A stretch of DNA of 64,000 nucleotides. Origin: Rhodococcus oxybenzonivorans (GTDB lineage Bacteria > Actinomycetota > Actinomycetes > Mycobacteriales > Mycobacteriaceae). The position numbers and the translations under genes were made by a program. Every line of letters begins with the position of its first letter. The first letter of the stretch is position 1. The stretch spans positions 1,426,001 to 1,490,000 of the forward strand of contig NZ_CP021354.1 of NCBI RefSeq assembly GCF_003130705.1. The letters are read 5' to 3'. Shown in pieces: positions 16,768-25,406 of this stretch. A model generated the notes under the pieces. That model saw nothing but the letters and a program-made list of their open reading frames with translations, had not been told where the DNA came from and ran no database searches.

Positions 16768-19041
16768 ATGGCGAGCACGGGAACCCGGCAGGTGACGGTC
16801 GACGGACATCGGCTGTCGCTGACCAACCTGGACAAGGTCCTCTACCCCGAGTCGGGCACCACCAAGCGTGAGGTGATCGAGTACTACACGCACATCGCGC
16901 CCGCGATGATTCCCCACATCCTCGATCGGGCCGCCACCCGTAAACGTTGGCCGAACGGCGTGGAGAGCGACCCGTTCTTCGAGAAGAACCTGGCCGCTTC
17001 GGCCCCTGCCTGGCTGGAACGACGGGCCCTGGAACACTCCGACCGTTCCGTGCACTATCCGATTCTCAACTCTGTGGCGGCGCTCGCCTGGGCGGGTCAG
17101 CAGGCCGCGCTCGAAATCCACGTGCCGCAGTGGCGATTCGACGGGTCGCGGCGCGGACCGGCCACCCGGATCGTCTTCGACCTCGACCCGGGACCGGGCG
17201 TGGGTCTGCCGGAATGCGCCGAGGTTGCCCGCGCCGTCCGGGACCTCGTAGCCGAGCTCGGCTGGACCGCCTTCCCGGTGACGAGCGGCAGCAAGGGCAT
17301 TCACCTCTATGTGCCCCTCGACCGGAAGTTGGAGGGGTCGGGGGCGTCGACCGTCGCGAAGCAGGTGGCGACGGGCCTGGAGAAGCTGATGCCCGACCTG
17401 GTCACCGCCACGATGGCCAAAGCGGTTCGCGCCGGGAAGGTGTTCGTCGACTGGAGTCAGAACAATCCGTCGAAGACGACCATCGCGCCGTACTCGTTGC
17501 GGGGACGACCGCAGCCGTTGGTCGCGGCGCCGCGCAGCTGGGACGAACTCGACGATCCGGAGTTACGGCAGTTGAGCTTCACGGAAGTGCTCGAGCGGTG
17601 GGAGACCGACGGTGACCTGCTGGCCGATCTCGACCCGCCGTGGGAGAACGACGCGACGCTGGCTGACTATCGCCGCAAACGCGACCCGAGCCGAACCCCG
17701 GAACCGATGCCGGACAAGGTCAAACCCGGTGCGGGCAACAGTTTCGTCATTCAGGAACATCATGCCCGGCGCCTGCACTACGACCTCCGGCTGGAGCGCG
17801 AAGGAGTGCTGGTGTCGTGGGCGGTGCCGAAGAATGTGCCCACCTCCACCGGTGAGAACCGGTTGGCCGTCCACACCGAGGACCACCCGCTCGAATACCT
17901 GACCTTCTCGGGCACCATCCCCAAGGGGGAGTACGGCGGCGGAACCATGACGATCTGGGACACCGGCACGTACGACGTCGAGAAGTGGCGCGACGACGAA
18001 GTGATCGTGCAGTTGCACGGCGAGCAGGTGGAGGGTCGTTTCGCGCTGATCCGCACCAAAGGTGACCAGTGGTTGATGCATCTGATGAAAGACCAGTCGA
18101 CCGGGGAATCGACATCCGCCGAACTGCCACGGGATCTTTCACCGATGCTGGCGACGCCGGGCACCCTCGACGGGCTCGATCCCGACGAGTGGGCTTTCGA
18201 AGGAAAATGGGACGGCATCAGAGTGATCGCCGAGATCGGTGGGGGAGAACTGCGTCTGCGCAGCCGGGCAGGTAACGACAAGACCCGCGACTATCTTGGA
18301 TTGGGCTGGCTTGCAGACGCTCTCGCCGACCACGACGTCGTCCTCGACGGTGAGGTGGTCGCCTTCGATCGGCACGGAATCACCAGTTTCGGCCTGCTCC
18401 AACAAGGAAACGACCCCCACTTCCTGGCGTTCGACGTGCTGTACCTGGACGGTGTGTCGTTGCTGCGGAAGAAGTACACCGACCGCCGTCGGGTGCTCGA
18501 AGCCCTCGCCGCGAAGGTCGACGACCTCGTGGTGCCGCCGCAGCTACACGGTACGGCGGAGGAGGCGCTGGAGGAGAGTGGCCGCCGCGGTTGGGAAGGT
18601 GTGGTGGCCAAACGTCGTGAGTCCGTGTACTTGCCGGGAAAGCGTGGGTCGAGCTGGATCAAGGTGAAGAACTGGCGGACTCAGGAAGCGGTGATAGGAG
18701 GTTGGCGGCGCGGGCAGGGCGGCCGTTCCCGGGGGATCGGTTCTATTCTTCTCGGAATCCCCCAGGACGGCGGACTGCGCTACGTGGGCCGGGTAGGTAC
18801 CGGATTCACCCAGCGCGACCTGGAGGAACTCGCATCCACCCTCGGCCCGCTCGAGACCGAAACCAGCCCCTTCGTCGACGACCTCCCGACCGCCGACCGT
18901 AAAGGTGCGGTGTGGGTGGAACCCACTCTGGTGGGGGAGGTGCGATTCATGGAATGGACCGGCGCCGGACGACTACGACACCCGAGCTGGCGTGGGTTGC
19001 GGGAAGACAAGCGGCCGGCGGATGTGGTGGACGAATCGTAG
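16768..19041 (+). CDS. ligD: ATP-dependent DNA ligase D (polymerase-phosphoesterase-ligase)
   Basis: A 757-aa LigD with the mycobacterial domain order. The polymerase/primase domain (1-300) has metal ligands in FDLDPG and the TSGSKGIHLY motif. The phosphoesterase domain (about 315-460) has EHHARRLHYDLRLE and HTEDHPLEY. The ligase domain (about 465-757) has its AMP-accepting Lys480 in EGKWDG and the VVAKRRES motif. M. tuberculosis LigD (Rv0938) has 759 aa. It repairs double-strand breaks by non-homologous end joining with Ku. No ku gene is found next to it or elsewhere in the window, unlike M. tuberculosis. ATG 16768 has GGAAGGG 5 nt upstream; GTG 16762 is the alternative. Confidence 0.93.
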   Translation: MASTGTRQVTVDGHRLSLTNLDKVLYPESGTTKREVIEYYTHIAPAMIPHILDRAATRKRWPNGVESDPFFEKNLAASAPAWLERRALEHSDRSVHYPILNSVAALAWAGQQAALEIHVPQWRFDGSRRGPATRIVFDLDPGPGVGLPECAEVARAVRDLVAELGWTAFPVTSGSKGIHLYVPLDRKLEGSGASTVAKQVATGLEKLMPDLVTATMAKAVRAGKVFVDWSQNNPSKTTIAPYSLRGRPQPLVAAPRSWDELDDPELRQLSFTEVLERWETDGDLLADLDPPWENDATLADYRRKRDPSRTPEPMPDKVKPGAGNSFVIQEHHARRLHYDLRLEREGVLVSWAVPKNVPTSTGENRLAVHTEDHPLEYLTFSGTIPKGEYGGGTMTIWDTGTYDVEKWRDDEVIVQLHGEQVEGRFALIRTKGDQWLMHLMKDQSTGESTSAELPRDLSPMLATPGTLDGLDPDEWAFEGKWDGIRVIAEIGGGELRLRSRAGNDKTRDYLGLGWLADALADHDVVLDGEVVAFDRHGITSFGLLQQGNDPHFLAFDVLYLDGVSLLRKKYTDRRRVLEALAAKVDDLVVPPQLHGTAEEALEESGRRGWEGVVAKRRESVYLPGKRGSSWIKVKNWRTQEAVIGGWRRGQGGRSRGIGSILLGIPQDGGLRYVGRVGTGFTQRDLEELASTLGPLETETSPFVDDLPTADRKGAVWVEPTLVGEVRFMEWTGAGRLRHPSWRGLREDKRPADVVDES

Positions 19042-19054
19042 CGCTCCGATCCAC

Positions 19055-19684
19055 TTACTCGCCGACAGTCGTTCCTCCCACGGACCCGCCCACTCCACCG
19101 GGGGCCTGCGGAACGCTCGGCGGCCGGGGCTTCGGTCCGCCACCGGCCGGGAAGGGATCGGTCGCGGGCGAGAGGACTTCGTCGTCGATCTTCCCGGGGA
19201 AGGGGAACGGGCGCTTCGGCGGCTTGACCGGATCCACCACGACCGGCGGTTCGACGACTGGCGGTTCGACGACTGGCGGTTCGACGACCGGCGGTTCGAC
19301 GACCGGCGGTTTGGCGACGGGCGGCTGTGCGATCGGGGGAATCACGACTGGGGGCGCTGCGACCTGGGGTACCCCGACCGGCGGCGCAACGACCTGGGGT
19401 GCTGCGACCTGGGGTGCGGGCGCGAAGACGATCGGTGGGACGACCTCCGGTCCGGGAGCCGCGACCTCGATATCGGCCGCCGCAGTACCCGGATCCACCG
19501 CGACGGCACCGGGCACAGCAGCGATACCGGGAAGAACTCGCTGCTGCGAGTTGCTCCTGTCGGACGTCGGTGAGGGTGCGCCGTCGATGTGCCCGCCGGC
19601 GAGGAGGACGACTGCCGTCCCCACGAACGAGAAGGCAATGGCGGCGGTGGTGCCGAGTGCGATGCGGGTTGCGGTGGTGGTCAC
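19055..19684 (-). CDS. Exported Pro/Val-rich repeat protein
   Basis: A 209-aa protein with an N-terminal hydrophobic helix (about 8-31: signal peptide or anchor), then a long low-complexity region rich in Pro, Val and Ala. It contains tandem PPVVE units (DNA repeat at 19241-19315) and further VAPPV/QVAAP units. The C-terminus is Gly/Pro-rich. Such segments span the cell wall or act as stalks; no catalytic domain is seen. GTG 19684 is chosen because GGAGG lies 8 nt before it. It is convergent with ligD (13 nt apart) and divergent from the response regulator at 19865. Confidence 0.7.
   Translation of the reverse strand: MTTTATRIALGTTAAIAFSFVGTAVVLLAGGHIDGAPSPTSDRSNSQQRVLPGIAAVPGAVAVDPGTAAADIEVAAPGPEVVPPIVFAPAPQVAAPQVVAPPVGVPQVAAPPVVIPPIAQPPVAKPPVVEPPVVEPPVVEPPVVEPPVVVDPVKPPKRPFPFPGKIDDEVLSPATDPFPAGGGPKPRPPSVPQAPGGVGGSVGGTTVGE
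19241..19315 (-). repeat. 15-bp tandem repeats encoding PPVVE units
   Basis: Five consecutive copies of a 15-bp unit (GACCGGCGGTTCGAC on the plus strand; some copies read GACTGG, the last ends TTTGGC). They lie inside the Pro-rich exported protein gene and keep its frame, so copy number could change without breaking the protein. Confidence 0.85.
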
Positions 19685-19864
19685 GGTGTAGGCCTCCGGT
19701 GGGGTAGGGGGTGTGCCGGGCTGATGACTCAAGCGTGCGCTGAAGACGAACGCCGCGACAGCGACCCCAGGGTGACGATCCACCACCCCGTGCGCGGGCA
19801 AACCTGCACAGAATCTTCACAGGCTCTGACGGGGATCCGCACGCGCGGGCAATACAGTCGGGGC

Positions 19865-20551
19865 ATGAGCCAGCGAAGAGTGCTCGTCGTCGACGACGAG
19901 GCGACGATCTGCGAGTCGGTCGCCGCCAGGTTGCGGGCCGAGGGCTTCGATGTCGTCACGGCGTCCGACGGTCCGGGTGCCGTTGCGGAATGCGAGGCCT
20001 CCGAACCAGACCTGCTCGTCCTGGATGTGATGCTGCCCGGATTCGACGGGCTCGAGGTCTGCAGGAGGGTGCAGGCCGCACGGCCGGTACCGGTGTTGAT
20101 GCTCACCGCCCGAGCGGACGAAACAGACATGCTCATCGGGCTCGGGGTGGGTGCGGACGACTACCTGAGCAAGCCATTCAGCATGCGGGTGCTCGTGGCC
20201 AGGGTGCACGCGCTCGTGCGCCGCGCCGAACGGGCAACCGAGGCCGCCTCCAGCGGACAGGCGGGGATGTCGGTGGGTGATCTCGAGGTGGATCTCGTCG
20301 AGCGACGGGTCCGGCGCGGTGACGATGAAATACACCTCACGAGAACGGAGTTCGACCTTCTCGCGCATTTCGCATCTCGCCCACGGGCAGCCATCTCCCG
20401 GGAGTCGCTGCTCGCGGAGGTCTGGGGATGGGGTGACGTGGCCGGCAGCAGGACCGTCGACAGCCACGTCAAGGCCCTGCGCCGCAAACTCGGCGGCGAC
20501 CTCATCCGCACGGTCCATGGCGTCGGCTACGCGCTGGACGTGCAGAAGTGA
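19865..20551 (+). CDS. OmpR/PhoB-family response regulator
   Basis: A 228-aa regulator. The receiver domain (5-117) has acidic residues D10/D11, phospho-acceptor Asp54 in LVLDVMLPGFDG, and Lys in YLSKPF. The winged-helix DNA-binding domain (about 135-226) has LTRTEFDLLAHFASRP and RTVDSHVKALRRKL. Its stop overlaps the GTG of the kinase gene (GTGA), so it forms a two-component operon with it and probably with the DUF4173 gene downstream. The target genes are unknown; the divergent Pro-rich envelope protein is a natural candidate. Confidence 0.9.
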   Translation: MSQRRVLVVDDEATICESVAARLRAEGFDVVTASDGPGAVAECEASEPDLLVLDVMLPGFDGLEVCRRVQAARPVPVLMLTARADETDMLIGLGVGADDYLSKPFSMRVLVARVHALVRRAERATEAASSGQAGMSVGDLEVDLVERRVRRGDDEIHLTRTEFDLLAHFASRPRAAISRESLLAEVWGWGDVAGSRTVDSHVKALRRKLGGDLIRTVHGVGYALDVQK

Positions 20552-21576
20552 GCGCCGGTGACCGGGTCGGTGGCGGACGGATCGTCGACAGGTTGCCCCG
20601 ACCGCTCGATCCCTTCAGGTCGTTCAAGGTCAAGACCGGGTTACTCGTGGTCGCGGCACTGTTCCTCGCCTCCCTCATGTTCTGGGTGACGGCGCGCTGG
20701 CCCTTCCGATACGCGCTCGCCCTGGCGATGCTGGTGTCGTTAGCAGTGACCCAGATCCTCGCGCACGGGATGACCTCGCCCCTGCGAGAGATGACGGCTG
20801 CGGCCCGCGCGATGGCGACGGGCGACTACTCCCGCCGGGTGCGGTCGACGTCGAGAGACGAAATCGGTGAACTGGCCCGCGCATTCAACTCCATGGCCGA
20901 GGATCTCGAGGCAGCCGACCGCTATCGCCGCGAACTGATCGGCAACGTCTCGCACGAGCTCCGCACACCGATTTCCGCACTGTCGGCACTGCTCGAGAAC
21001 GTGGTCGACGGTGTAGAAGAACCCGATCCGGCCCGGATGCAGGTGGCACTCGATCAGACCGAGCGGCTGGGCCGGTTGGTCGCCGAACTTCTCGACCTGT
21101 CGCGCCTGGAAGAGGGTGCGGTGCAACTCGACCGCGAGCGGTTCCCGGTCCGGGACTTCCTCGAGGATGTGGTTCGTCAGGCGGTGGGACCGGCAGGACC
21201 ACGGCGGGTACAAGTGAACGTGCAGCCGTCCGGCCTCTGCGTCGATGCCGACGTCGCGCGACTCCACCAGGCGGTGACGAACCTCGTCGACAACGCTCTT
21301 CGGCACGGCTCCGCCCGCACCCAGGTCGTAGTGCGCGGCCGCCCCGCTCCGGAAAAGGGTGGTGTGATCATCGAGGTGGAGGACGACGGCCCCGGCATCA
21401 GCCCCGGCGAGCGCTCGCGGGTATTCGAGCGTTTCACACGCGGGGGTTCGACGGATGGGGGAACCGGGCTCGGACTCGCGATCGCACGCTGGGCGGTCGA
21501 ATTGCACGACGGCAGCATCGAGGTCGTCGACACGGTGCGCGGCTGCTGCATCCGGGTGACCCTGCCCGCCGGTTGA
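20548..21576 (+). CDS. Membrane sensor histidine kinase
   Basis: A 342-aa kinase with two close hydrophobic helices (about 29-48 and 52-72) and almost no external loop, so the signal is probably sensed within the membrane. A HAMP domain follows (about 72-125, SPLREMTAAARAMATGDYSRR). The phospho-acceptor box is NVSHELRTPIS and the ATPase boxes are NLVDNALRHG, EDDGPGI and GTGLGLAIARW. It overlaps the response regulator by 4 nt. Lack of an external sensor loop is typical of intramembrane-sensing, envelope-stress kinases. Confidence 0.9.
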   Translation: MSAGDRVGGGRIVDRLPRPLDPFRSFKVKTGLLVVAALFLASLMFWVTARWPFRYALALAMLVSLAVTQILAHGMTSPLREMTAAARAMATGDYSRRVRSTSRDEIGELARAFNSMAEDLEAADRYRRELIGNVSHELRTPISALSALLENVVDGVEEPDPARMQVALDQTERLGRLVAELLDLSRLEEGAVQLDRERFPVRDFLEDVVRQAVGPAGPRRVQVNVQPSGLCVDADVARLHQAVTNLVDNALRHGSARTQVVVRGRPAPEKGGVIIEVEDDGPGISPGERSRVFERFTRGGSTDGGTGLGLAIARWAVELHDGSIEVVDTVRGCCIRVTLPAG

Positions 21577-21656
21577 CACGAACACACCAGACACGGGACC
21601 CACCGGTCCCGCGATGACGCCTGCCCGAATCCGGGTGATGCAACCAGGGAGGACAC

Positions 21657-23144
21657 ATGACAATCGCACCTGCCCAACCAGTTCGGACACGGCGGACACG
21701 ATCGTGGCCGGGGGGAGTGTGGCGGCGCGACCGCACGTCGATCGCTCCCCGCGCGATCGTCCTCGCCGCCGTCGGAGCCGGCGTGGTCGCTGCTCTCACT
21801 CTCCACATCACGGTGGTCGGGATGGGTTACCTGCTGACTGGTACCGCGATCGCACTGGCGGTCTTCGCGACGCGCACGGTGAGACCCACAGCTGCGCAGG
21901 CAGTTGCAGTAGTCACTGCACTCGCCCTGCTCGCTGTGCTCAGTGTTCGGGGCGCCGGCTGGCTGGCCACCGTGTGTGTAGCCCTCAGCTGGGTGGTCGG
22001 GTCCTTCGCCGTGGTCGGAGGCAGAACCTGGACGGGTCTGGCCGCCGGTTCGTTCGCGCTGTGGTTCACCCCACTGCGGGTGATCCGCTGGACACGACGC
22101 GGAGCCTCCCGCTGGAGTTCCGCCGAAAGAGTCTCGCTGCTTCGTGTTTTCGGCGTGGCCGCCGTCAGCGCGGTCCTCCTGCTGGTCTTCGGATCGCTGT
22201 TCGCCAGTGCCGATGCGAAGTTCGCCGAGCTCCTCGAACAGGCGACACCCTCGGTGGAGGTGTCCAATTCGGTCGGCAGGCTGGTGCTCGGCATGCTCGT
22301 GTGCGGTGGGACGCTGGGTGCTGCCTATCTGCTGAGACGCACCCCTCGGGTGGACGCACTCGCCCCCGGTCCTGGTCGACCCGTTGCCCGCTGGGAGTGG
22401 GCCTTTCCGCTCGCGCTGCTGAACTTGCTGTTCCTCGGTTTCGTCGCCGTGCAGCTGAGAGTGCTGTTCGGTGGGGACCGGCACGTGTTGACGACGGACG
22501 ATCTCACGTACGCCGAGTACGCCCGGCAGGGCTTCTGGCAGTTGCTGGCCGTGACGGGGCTGACGCTGCTGGTGATCGCTGTTGCTCTCCGCAAGGCGGC
22601 GCGGAGGGAGGCGATCGACCGCACGCTGGTGCGAGTGCTGCTCGGCCTGCTCTGTGTTCTGACGCTCGTCATCGTCGCATCGGCGGTCGCCCGGATGTCG
22701 CTGTACGAGAGTCACTACGGGTACACGCAGCTGCGCCTGCTCGTTCTGGTGACCGAAGTATGGCTGGGATTGGTGTTCGTACTGTTGCTCATTGCGGGGC
22801 TGCGGTTGTCGGGGCGGTGGCTGCCGTGTGCAGTTCTGGGCTCGGCAGTGTGTGGGGTGCTCCTCCTCGCTGTGGTCGATCCGGACGCCTATATCGCGCA
22901 GAAGAACGTGGAACGCTTCGAGGAGACCGGACGCATCGATGTGAGCTACCTGAGGTCGTTGTCGGTCGATGCGGTTCCCGCTCTGGATCGACTGCCGGAG
23001 CCGGAACGCTCGTGTGCCCTGTATCGGCTCCAACACGAGGTTGATGAAGGAGCCGAGTGGTACGAGTACAACGCGGCGCGGAACAGGGCCCGCGATCTGT
23101 TGGCCGCTCACCCTGTCGGGCGCTGTGATCGGGTCGCGTCGTAG
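21657..23144 (+). CDS. DUF4173 multi-pass membrane protein
   Basis: A 495-aa protein with about 11-12 hydrophobic helices and a soluble C-terminal tail of about 100 residues. The tail contains AYIAQKNVERFEETGRIDVSYL, split here as AYIAQKNVERF and DVSYL, a signature of the DUF4173/DUF4153 family. It lies 80 nt downstream of the sensor kinase on the same strand, preceded by GGGAGGAC. The arrangement suggests it is regulated by, or assists, the two-component system. The family has no defined biochemical function. Confidence 0.78.
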   Translation: MTIAPAQPVRTRRTRSWPGGVWRRDRTSIAPRAIVLAAVGAGVVAALTLHITVVGMGYLLTGTAIALAVFATRTVRPTAAQAVAVVTALALLAVLSVRGAGWLATVCVALSWVVGSFAVVGGRTWTGLAAGSFALWFTPLRVIRWTRRGASRWSSAERVSLLRVFGVAAVSAVLLLVFGSLFASADAKFAELLEQATPSVEVSNSVGRLVLGMLVCGGTLGAAYLLRRTPRVDALAPGPGRPVARWEWAFPLALLNLLFLGFVAVQLRVLFGGDRHVLTTDDLTYAEYARQGFWQLLAVTGLTLLVIAVALRKAARREAIDRTLVRVLLGLLCVLTLVIVASAVARMSLYESHYGYTQLRLLVLVTEVWLGLVFVLLLIAGLRLSGRWLPCAVLGSAVCGVLLLAVVDPDAYIAQKNVERFEETGRIDVSYLRSLSVDAVPALDRLPEPERSCALYRLQHEVDEGAEWYEYNAARNRARDLLAAHPVGRCDRVAS

Positions 23145-23148
23145 ATCG

Positions 23149-24651
23149 CTAGAACGGCGGATCGTCGCGTGCCGGATCTGACACCGGAATCTGGGTGATG
23201 CCGGGGACAATTGGTGCGGATCGTCGTGTTCGGTGAAGTTCTATGAGGTAGTCGAGGTCATGCTCGGCGTGGGAGCGTCGGGTCATCAACGCCAGCGTCC
23301 GGTCGTGCCGCGATGTGTGAGCGGTACGGGCGAGATGGACTGCGGCACCTTCGGGTTCGGTGTACATGGTTTCGCCGTGTGGTGTCGTCCATTCGAGATG
23401 TCCGGCGCTGCTCTGTTTCACGGTCCACAATCCTCGAGTTTTGAGGCGGTGGTGTCGTCGGCAAAGGCAGGCGAGATTCGAGTCGACGGTGAGATCACCA
23501 TTTTTGGGATCGTCGTGGTCGAACGGAGTCGTATGGTCGAGGTCGCAGTGTCGGGCGGGCACCTGGCAGTTCGGGAAGCGGCACTGTCCGTCGCGGGTAC
23601 GGATGCGGCGGGACTGCGCGGTGCCGGGTGTGTAGGTGGTGGCGCAGGTGTCGTTACGGATCAGATCCTTCGGTACGCCAGGGTGTTTCACGATGGCACT
23701 GATGCCGAGGATGTGGCTGCCGTCGCCGGATACGTCGTTCTCGGTGAGGGCGTGGACGCGTTGGAAGACTCCGTCTGCGGCGAGAAGGCGGGCGGTGTCG
23801 GCGTCGATGGGACCGTACCCGTCGAGGTGGGCCGGGGTTTCGTCCAACCCGAGCAGTGTTTCGGCGTTGATTACCACCTGGATCAGCGGTGCCCGACGGG
23901 TAGGAGCGGGCCTGGTGCGGGTGTGGCAGCCGACGTCCAGGCAGCGGCAGAGGAGTCTGCCGCTGCCGTCTGCGAGTGCGGTCAGGGCGTCGGCACGGCG
24001 TTGGGCGAGGGTTCGGGGGTCGCCGGTGCAGACGTCGTGAATGGCCATCTCCCGTAGCCGCATCCCAATGGCGTGGGCGTCGGCCGCGGGGAGATGTCCG
24101 TCGACGAAGGACATGCCGTTCTCGGCGGGCCGCACCCGGACATCGCGGTCGGCGGCGGCAAGCTTCGCCCGGCGACGGAGACTGCCGGGATCGTGCTTGG
24201 CGATCAGCCGGCGGCAGCGGACTCGGAGCGTGGTGGGTGGCACGTTACCGCCCTCCAGCACTGCGGATTCGAGAATGTCGAGGGCGGCATCGCTCACTCC
24301 GGTCAGCATGGCGGAGATGACGCGGGCCTGGGCGAGGTCGATCCGGCCGGTCGCGAAAGCCTCGCGCGTTCGGTGGAGACGGTGTCGTAATTCCAGTCCC
24401 AACTCGATCGACGCGGTGACCGTTCCTTCATTCATCCCCAGTGCAGCGGACAGTTCGACTGCGGCGTGCATGCCGGAATGCGCGGGATTGATCCCACGTC
24501 GCTCGTCTTCGTTCGAGCACAGGTAGTAGTAGTCGGTGATGGCGTAAACCTGTGCGTACTGCGCCTGCGCGAGTTCGGCCTTCTGCCCTCGTAAGGCGTC
24601 GAGCGCCACGATGCCTGGTGGCGTCGCATCTAACTCGTTCTGTATCAACAT
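23149..24651 (-). CDS. DUF222/HNH endonuclease-domain protein (13E12-type)
   Basis: A 500-aa protein with the DUF222 domain in the N-terminal 300 residues (ALGMNEGTVTASIELG, RIDLAQARVISAML) and a C-terminal HNH nuclease domain. The HNH motif is visible as CRFPNCQVP, CDLDHTTPF and NLACLCRRHH, with four cysteines for zinc. Actinobacterial genomes carry many such 13E12-repeat genes. They are thought to be mobile or recombination-prone, but their role is not settled. It is convergent with the DUF4173 gene, 4 nt apart. ATG 24651 has a G-rich ribosome site; GTG 24654 is the alternative. Confidence 0.85.
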   Translation of the reverse strand: MLIQNELDATPPGIVALDALRGQKAELAQAQYAQVYAITDYYYLCSNEDERRGINPAHSGMHAAVELSAALGMNEGTVTASIELGLELRHRLHRTREAFATGRIDLAQARVISAMLTGVSDAALDILESAVLEGGNVPPTTLRVRCRRLIAKHDPGSLRRRAKLAAADRDVRVRPAENGMSFVDGHLPAADAHAIGMRLREMAIHDVCTGDPRTLAQRRADALTALADGSGRLLCRCLDVGCHTRTRPAPTRRAPLIQVVINAETLLGLDETPAHLDGYGPIDADTARLLAADGVFQRVHALTENDVSGDGSHILGISAIVKHPGVPKDLIRNDTCATTYTPGTAQSRRIRTRDGQCRFPNCQVPARHCDLDHTTPFDHDDPKNGDLTVDSNLACLCRRHHRLKTRGLWTVKQSSAGHLEWTTPHGETMYTEPEGAAVHLARTAHTSRHDRTLALMTRRSHAEHDLDYLIELHRTRRSAPIVPGITQIPVSDPARDDPPF

Positions 24652-24708
24652 CACTCACCCCCCGGTTGAATGTACGTCGATACTACCTCCACCCTCCGAC
24701 AGGTCCTG

Positions 24709-25299
24709 TCAGCTTGGGGCGAAGGACGCCAGCACTGTCTTGGTGATGTAGGACGCGGCGTCGCCCGGATCGAGCCGTCCGGCATCGACTTCGGTTGCGG
24801 CGCAGTGCACGACACTGTGGAGAACGGCGGCCAACCACGACGTGGGCAGGTCGGTTCGGAACACGCCTTCGCTCCGCCCGCGCTCGAGGAAGTTCCCGAC
24901 GGGAACCAGCATCCCGTCGTGGGCGGCACGTATCTGGGCGGCGGGCAGGCTGCGTTCGGCGGCGGCCACCAGTGCACCGGCATCGGCAGTGAGTGACCAG
25001 GAACCGGCGACGAGCCGGTGTATGGCCTCCCGTGGATCACCGGAGAGGTCGATGACAGCAAGGGCGTGTTCGGCGGCGGTGAGTGCGCGCGTGACGACTG
25101 CGTCGACGAGCTCCGCGCGAGTCGGGAAGTGTCCGTAGAGCGTGACCCGCCCGACTCCGGCGGCTTTCGCGATGTCGCCGATGCTGGCGTCCGGGTCGGA
25201 GCTCAGGCATGCGTGAGCTGCGTCGAGGATCGCTTCGATGTTGCGTTCCGCGTCCGCGCGGCGTCGGCCGGACTTCCTGGGTACCTCGCTGGTGCTCGT
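24709..25299 (-). CDS. TetR-family regulator with apparent ACG start
   Basis: A 196-aa TetR regulator. The helix-turn-helix is clear: RADAERNIEAILDAA, SIGDIAKAAGVGRVTLYGHF and PTRAELVDAV, then a ligand-binding helical domain to SFAPS. No ATG, GTG, TTG or CTG exists between the upstream in-frame stop (near 25336) and the helix-turn-helix. The best initiation site is ACG at 25299, reading (M)STSEVPRKSGRRR, with GAGGA 9 nt upstream. This looks like an ATG changed to ACG by one base. It may be weakly translated, or the base may be a sequencing or strain variant. The first standard in-frame start (GTG 24969) would remove the DNA-binding domain. It is divergent from the membrane gene at 25407, with a palindrome between. 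Confidence 0.75.
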   Translation of the reverse strand, partial: TSTSEVPRKSGRRRADAERNIEAILDAAHACLSSDPDASIGDIAKAAGVGRVTLYGHFPTRAELVDAVVTRALTAAEHALAVIDLSGDPREAIHRLVAGSWSLTADAGALVAAAERSLPAAQIRAAHDGMLVPVGNFLERGRSEGVFRTDLPTSWLAAVLHSVVHCAATEVDAGRLDPGDAASYITKTVLASFAPS

Positions 25300-25348
25300 G
25301 GCTCCTCTTCCTCTTGTCGAACAGTTGTGTACAGGTTACGCTGCCAGT

Positions 25349-25372
25349 AAGTTGAACACGCATGTTCGACTT
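25349..25372. promoter_or_regulatory. Putative TetR operator palindrome
   Basis: Inverted repeat AAGTTGAACA-CGCA-TGTTCGACTT with 9 of 10 arm positions paired. It lies in the 107-bp divergent gap between the TetR gene and the membrane gene at 25407. A related half-site (GTCGAACA) lies at about 25316-25323. TetR proteins commonly bind such sites to control themselves and the divergent neighbour. Confidence 0.55.
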
Positions 25373-25406
25373 GAGGACCCGGTCGCTGACACGAGGGGAA
25401 GTCGAT

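Noticed and set aside
21177..23210. 677-codon open frame on the minus strand
   Set aside because: Antisense to the kinase and the DUF4173 gene; no recognisable domain despite its length.
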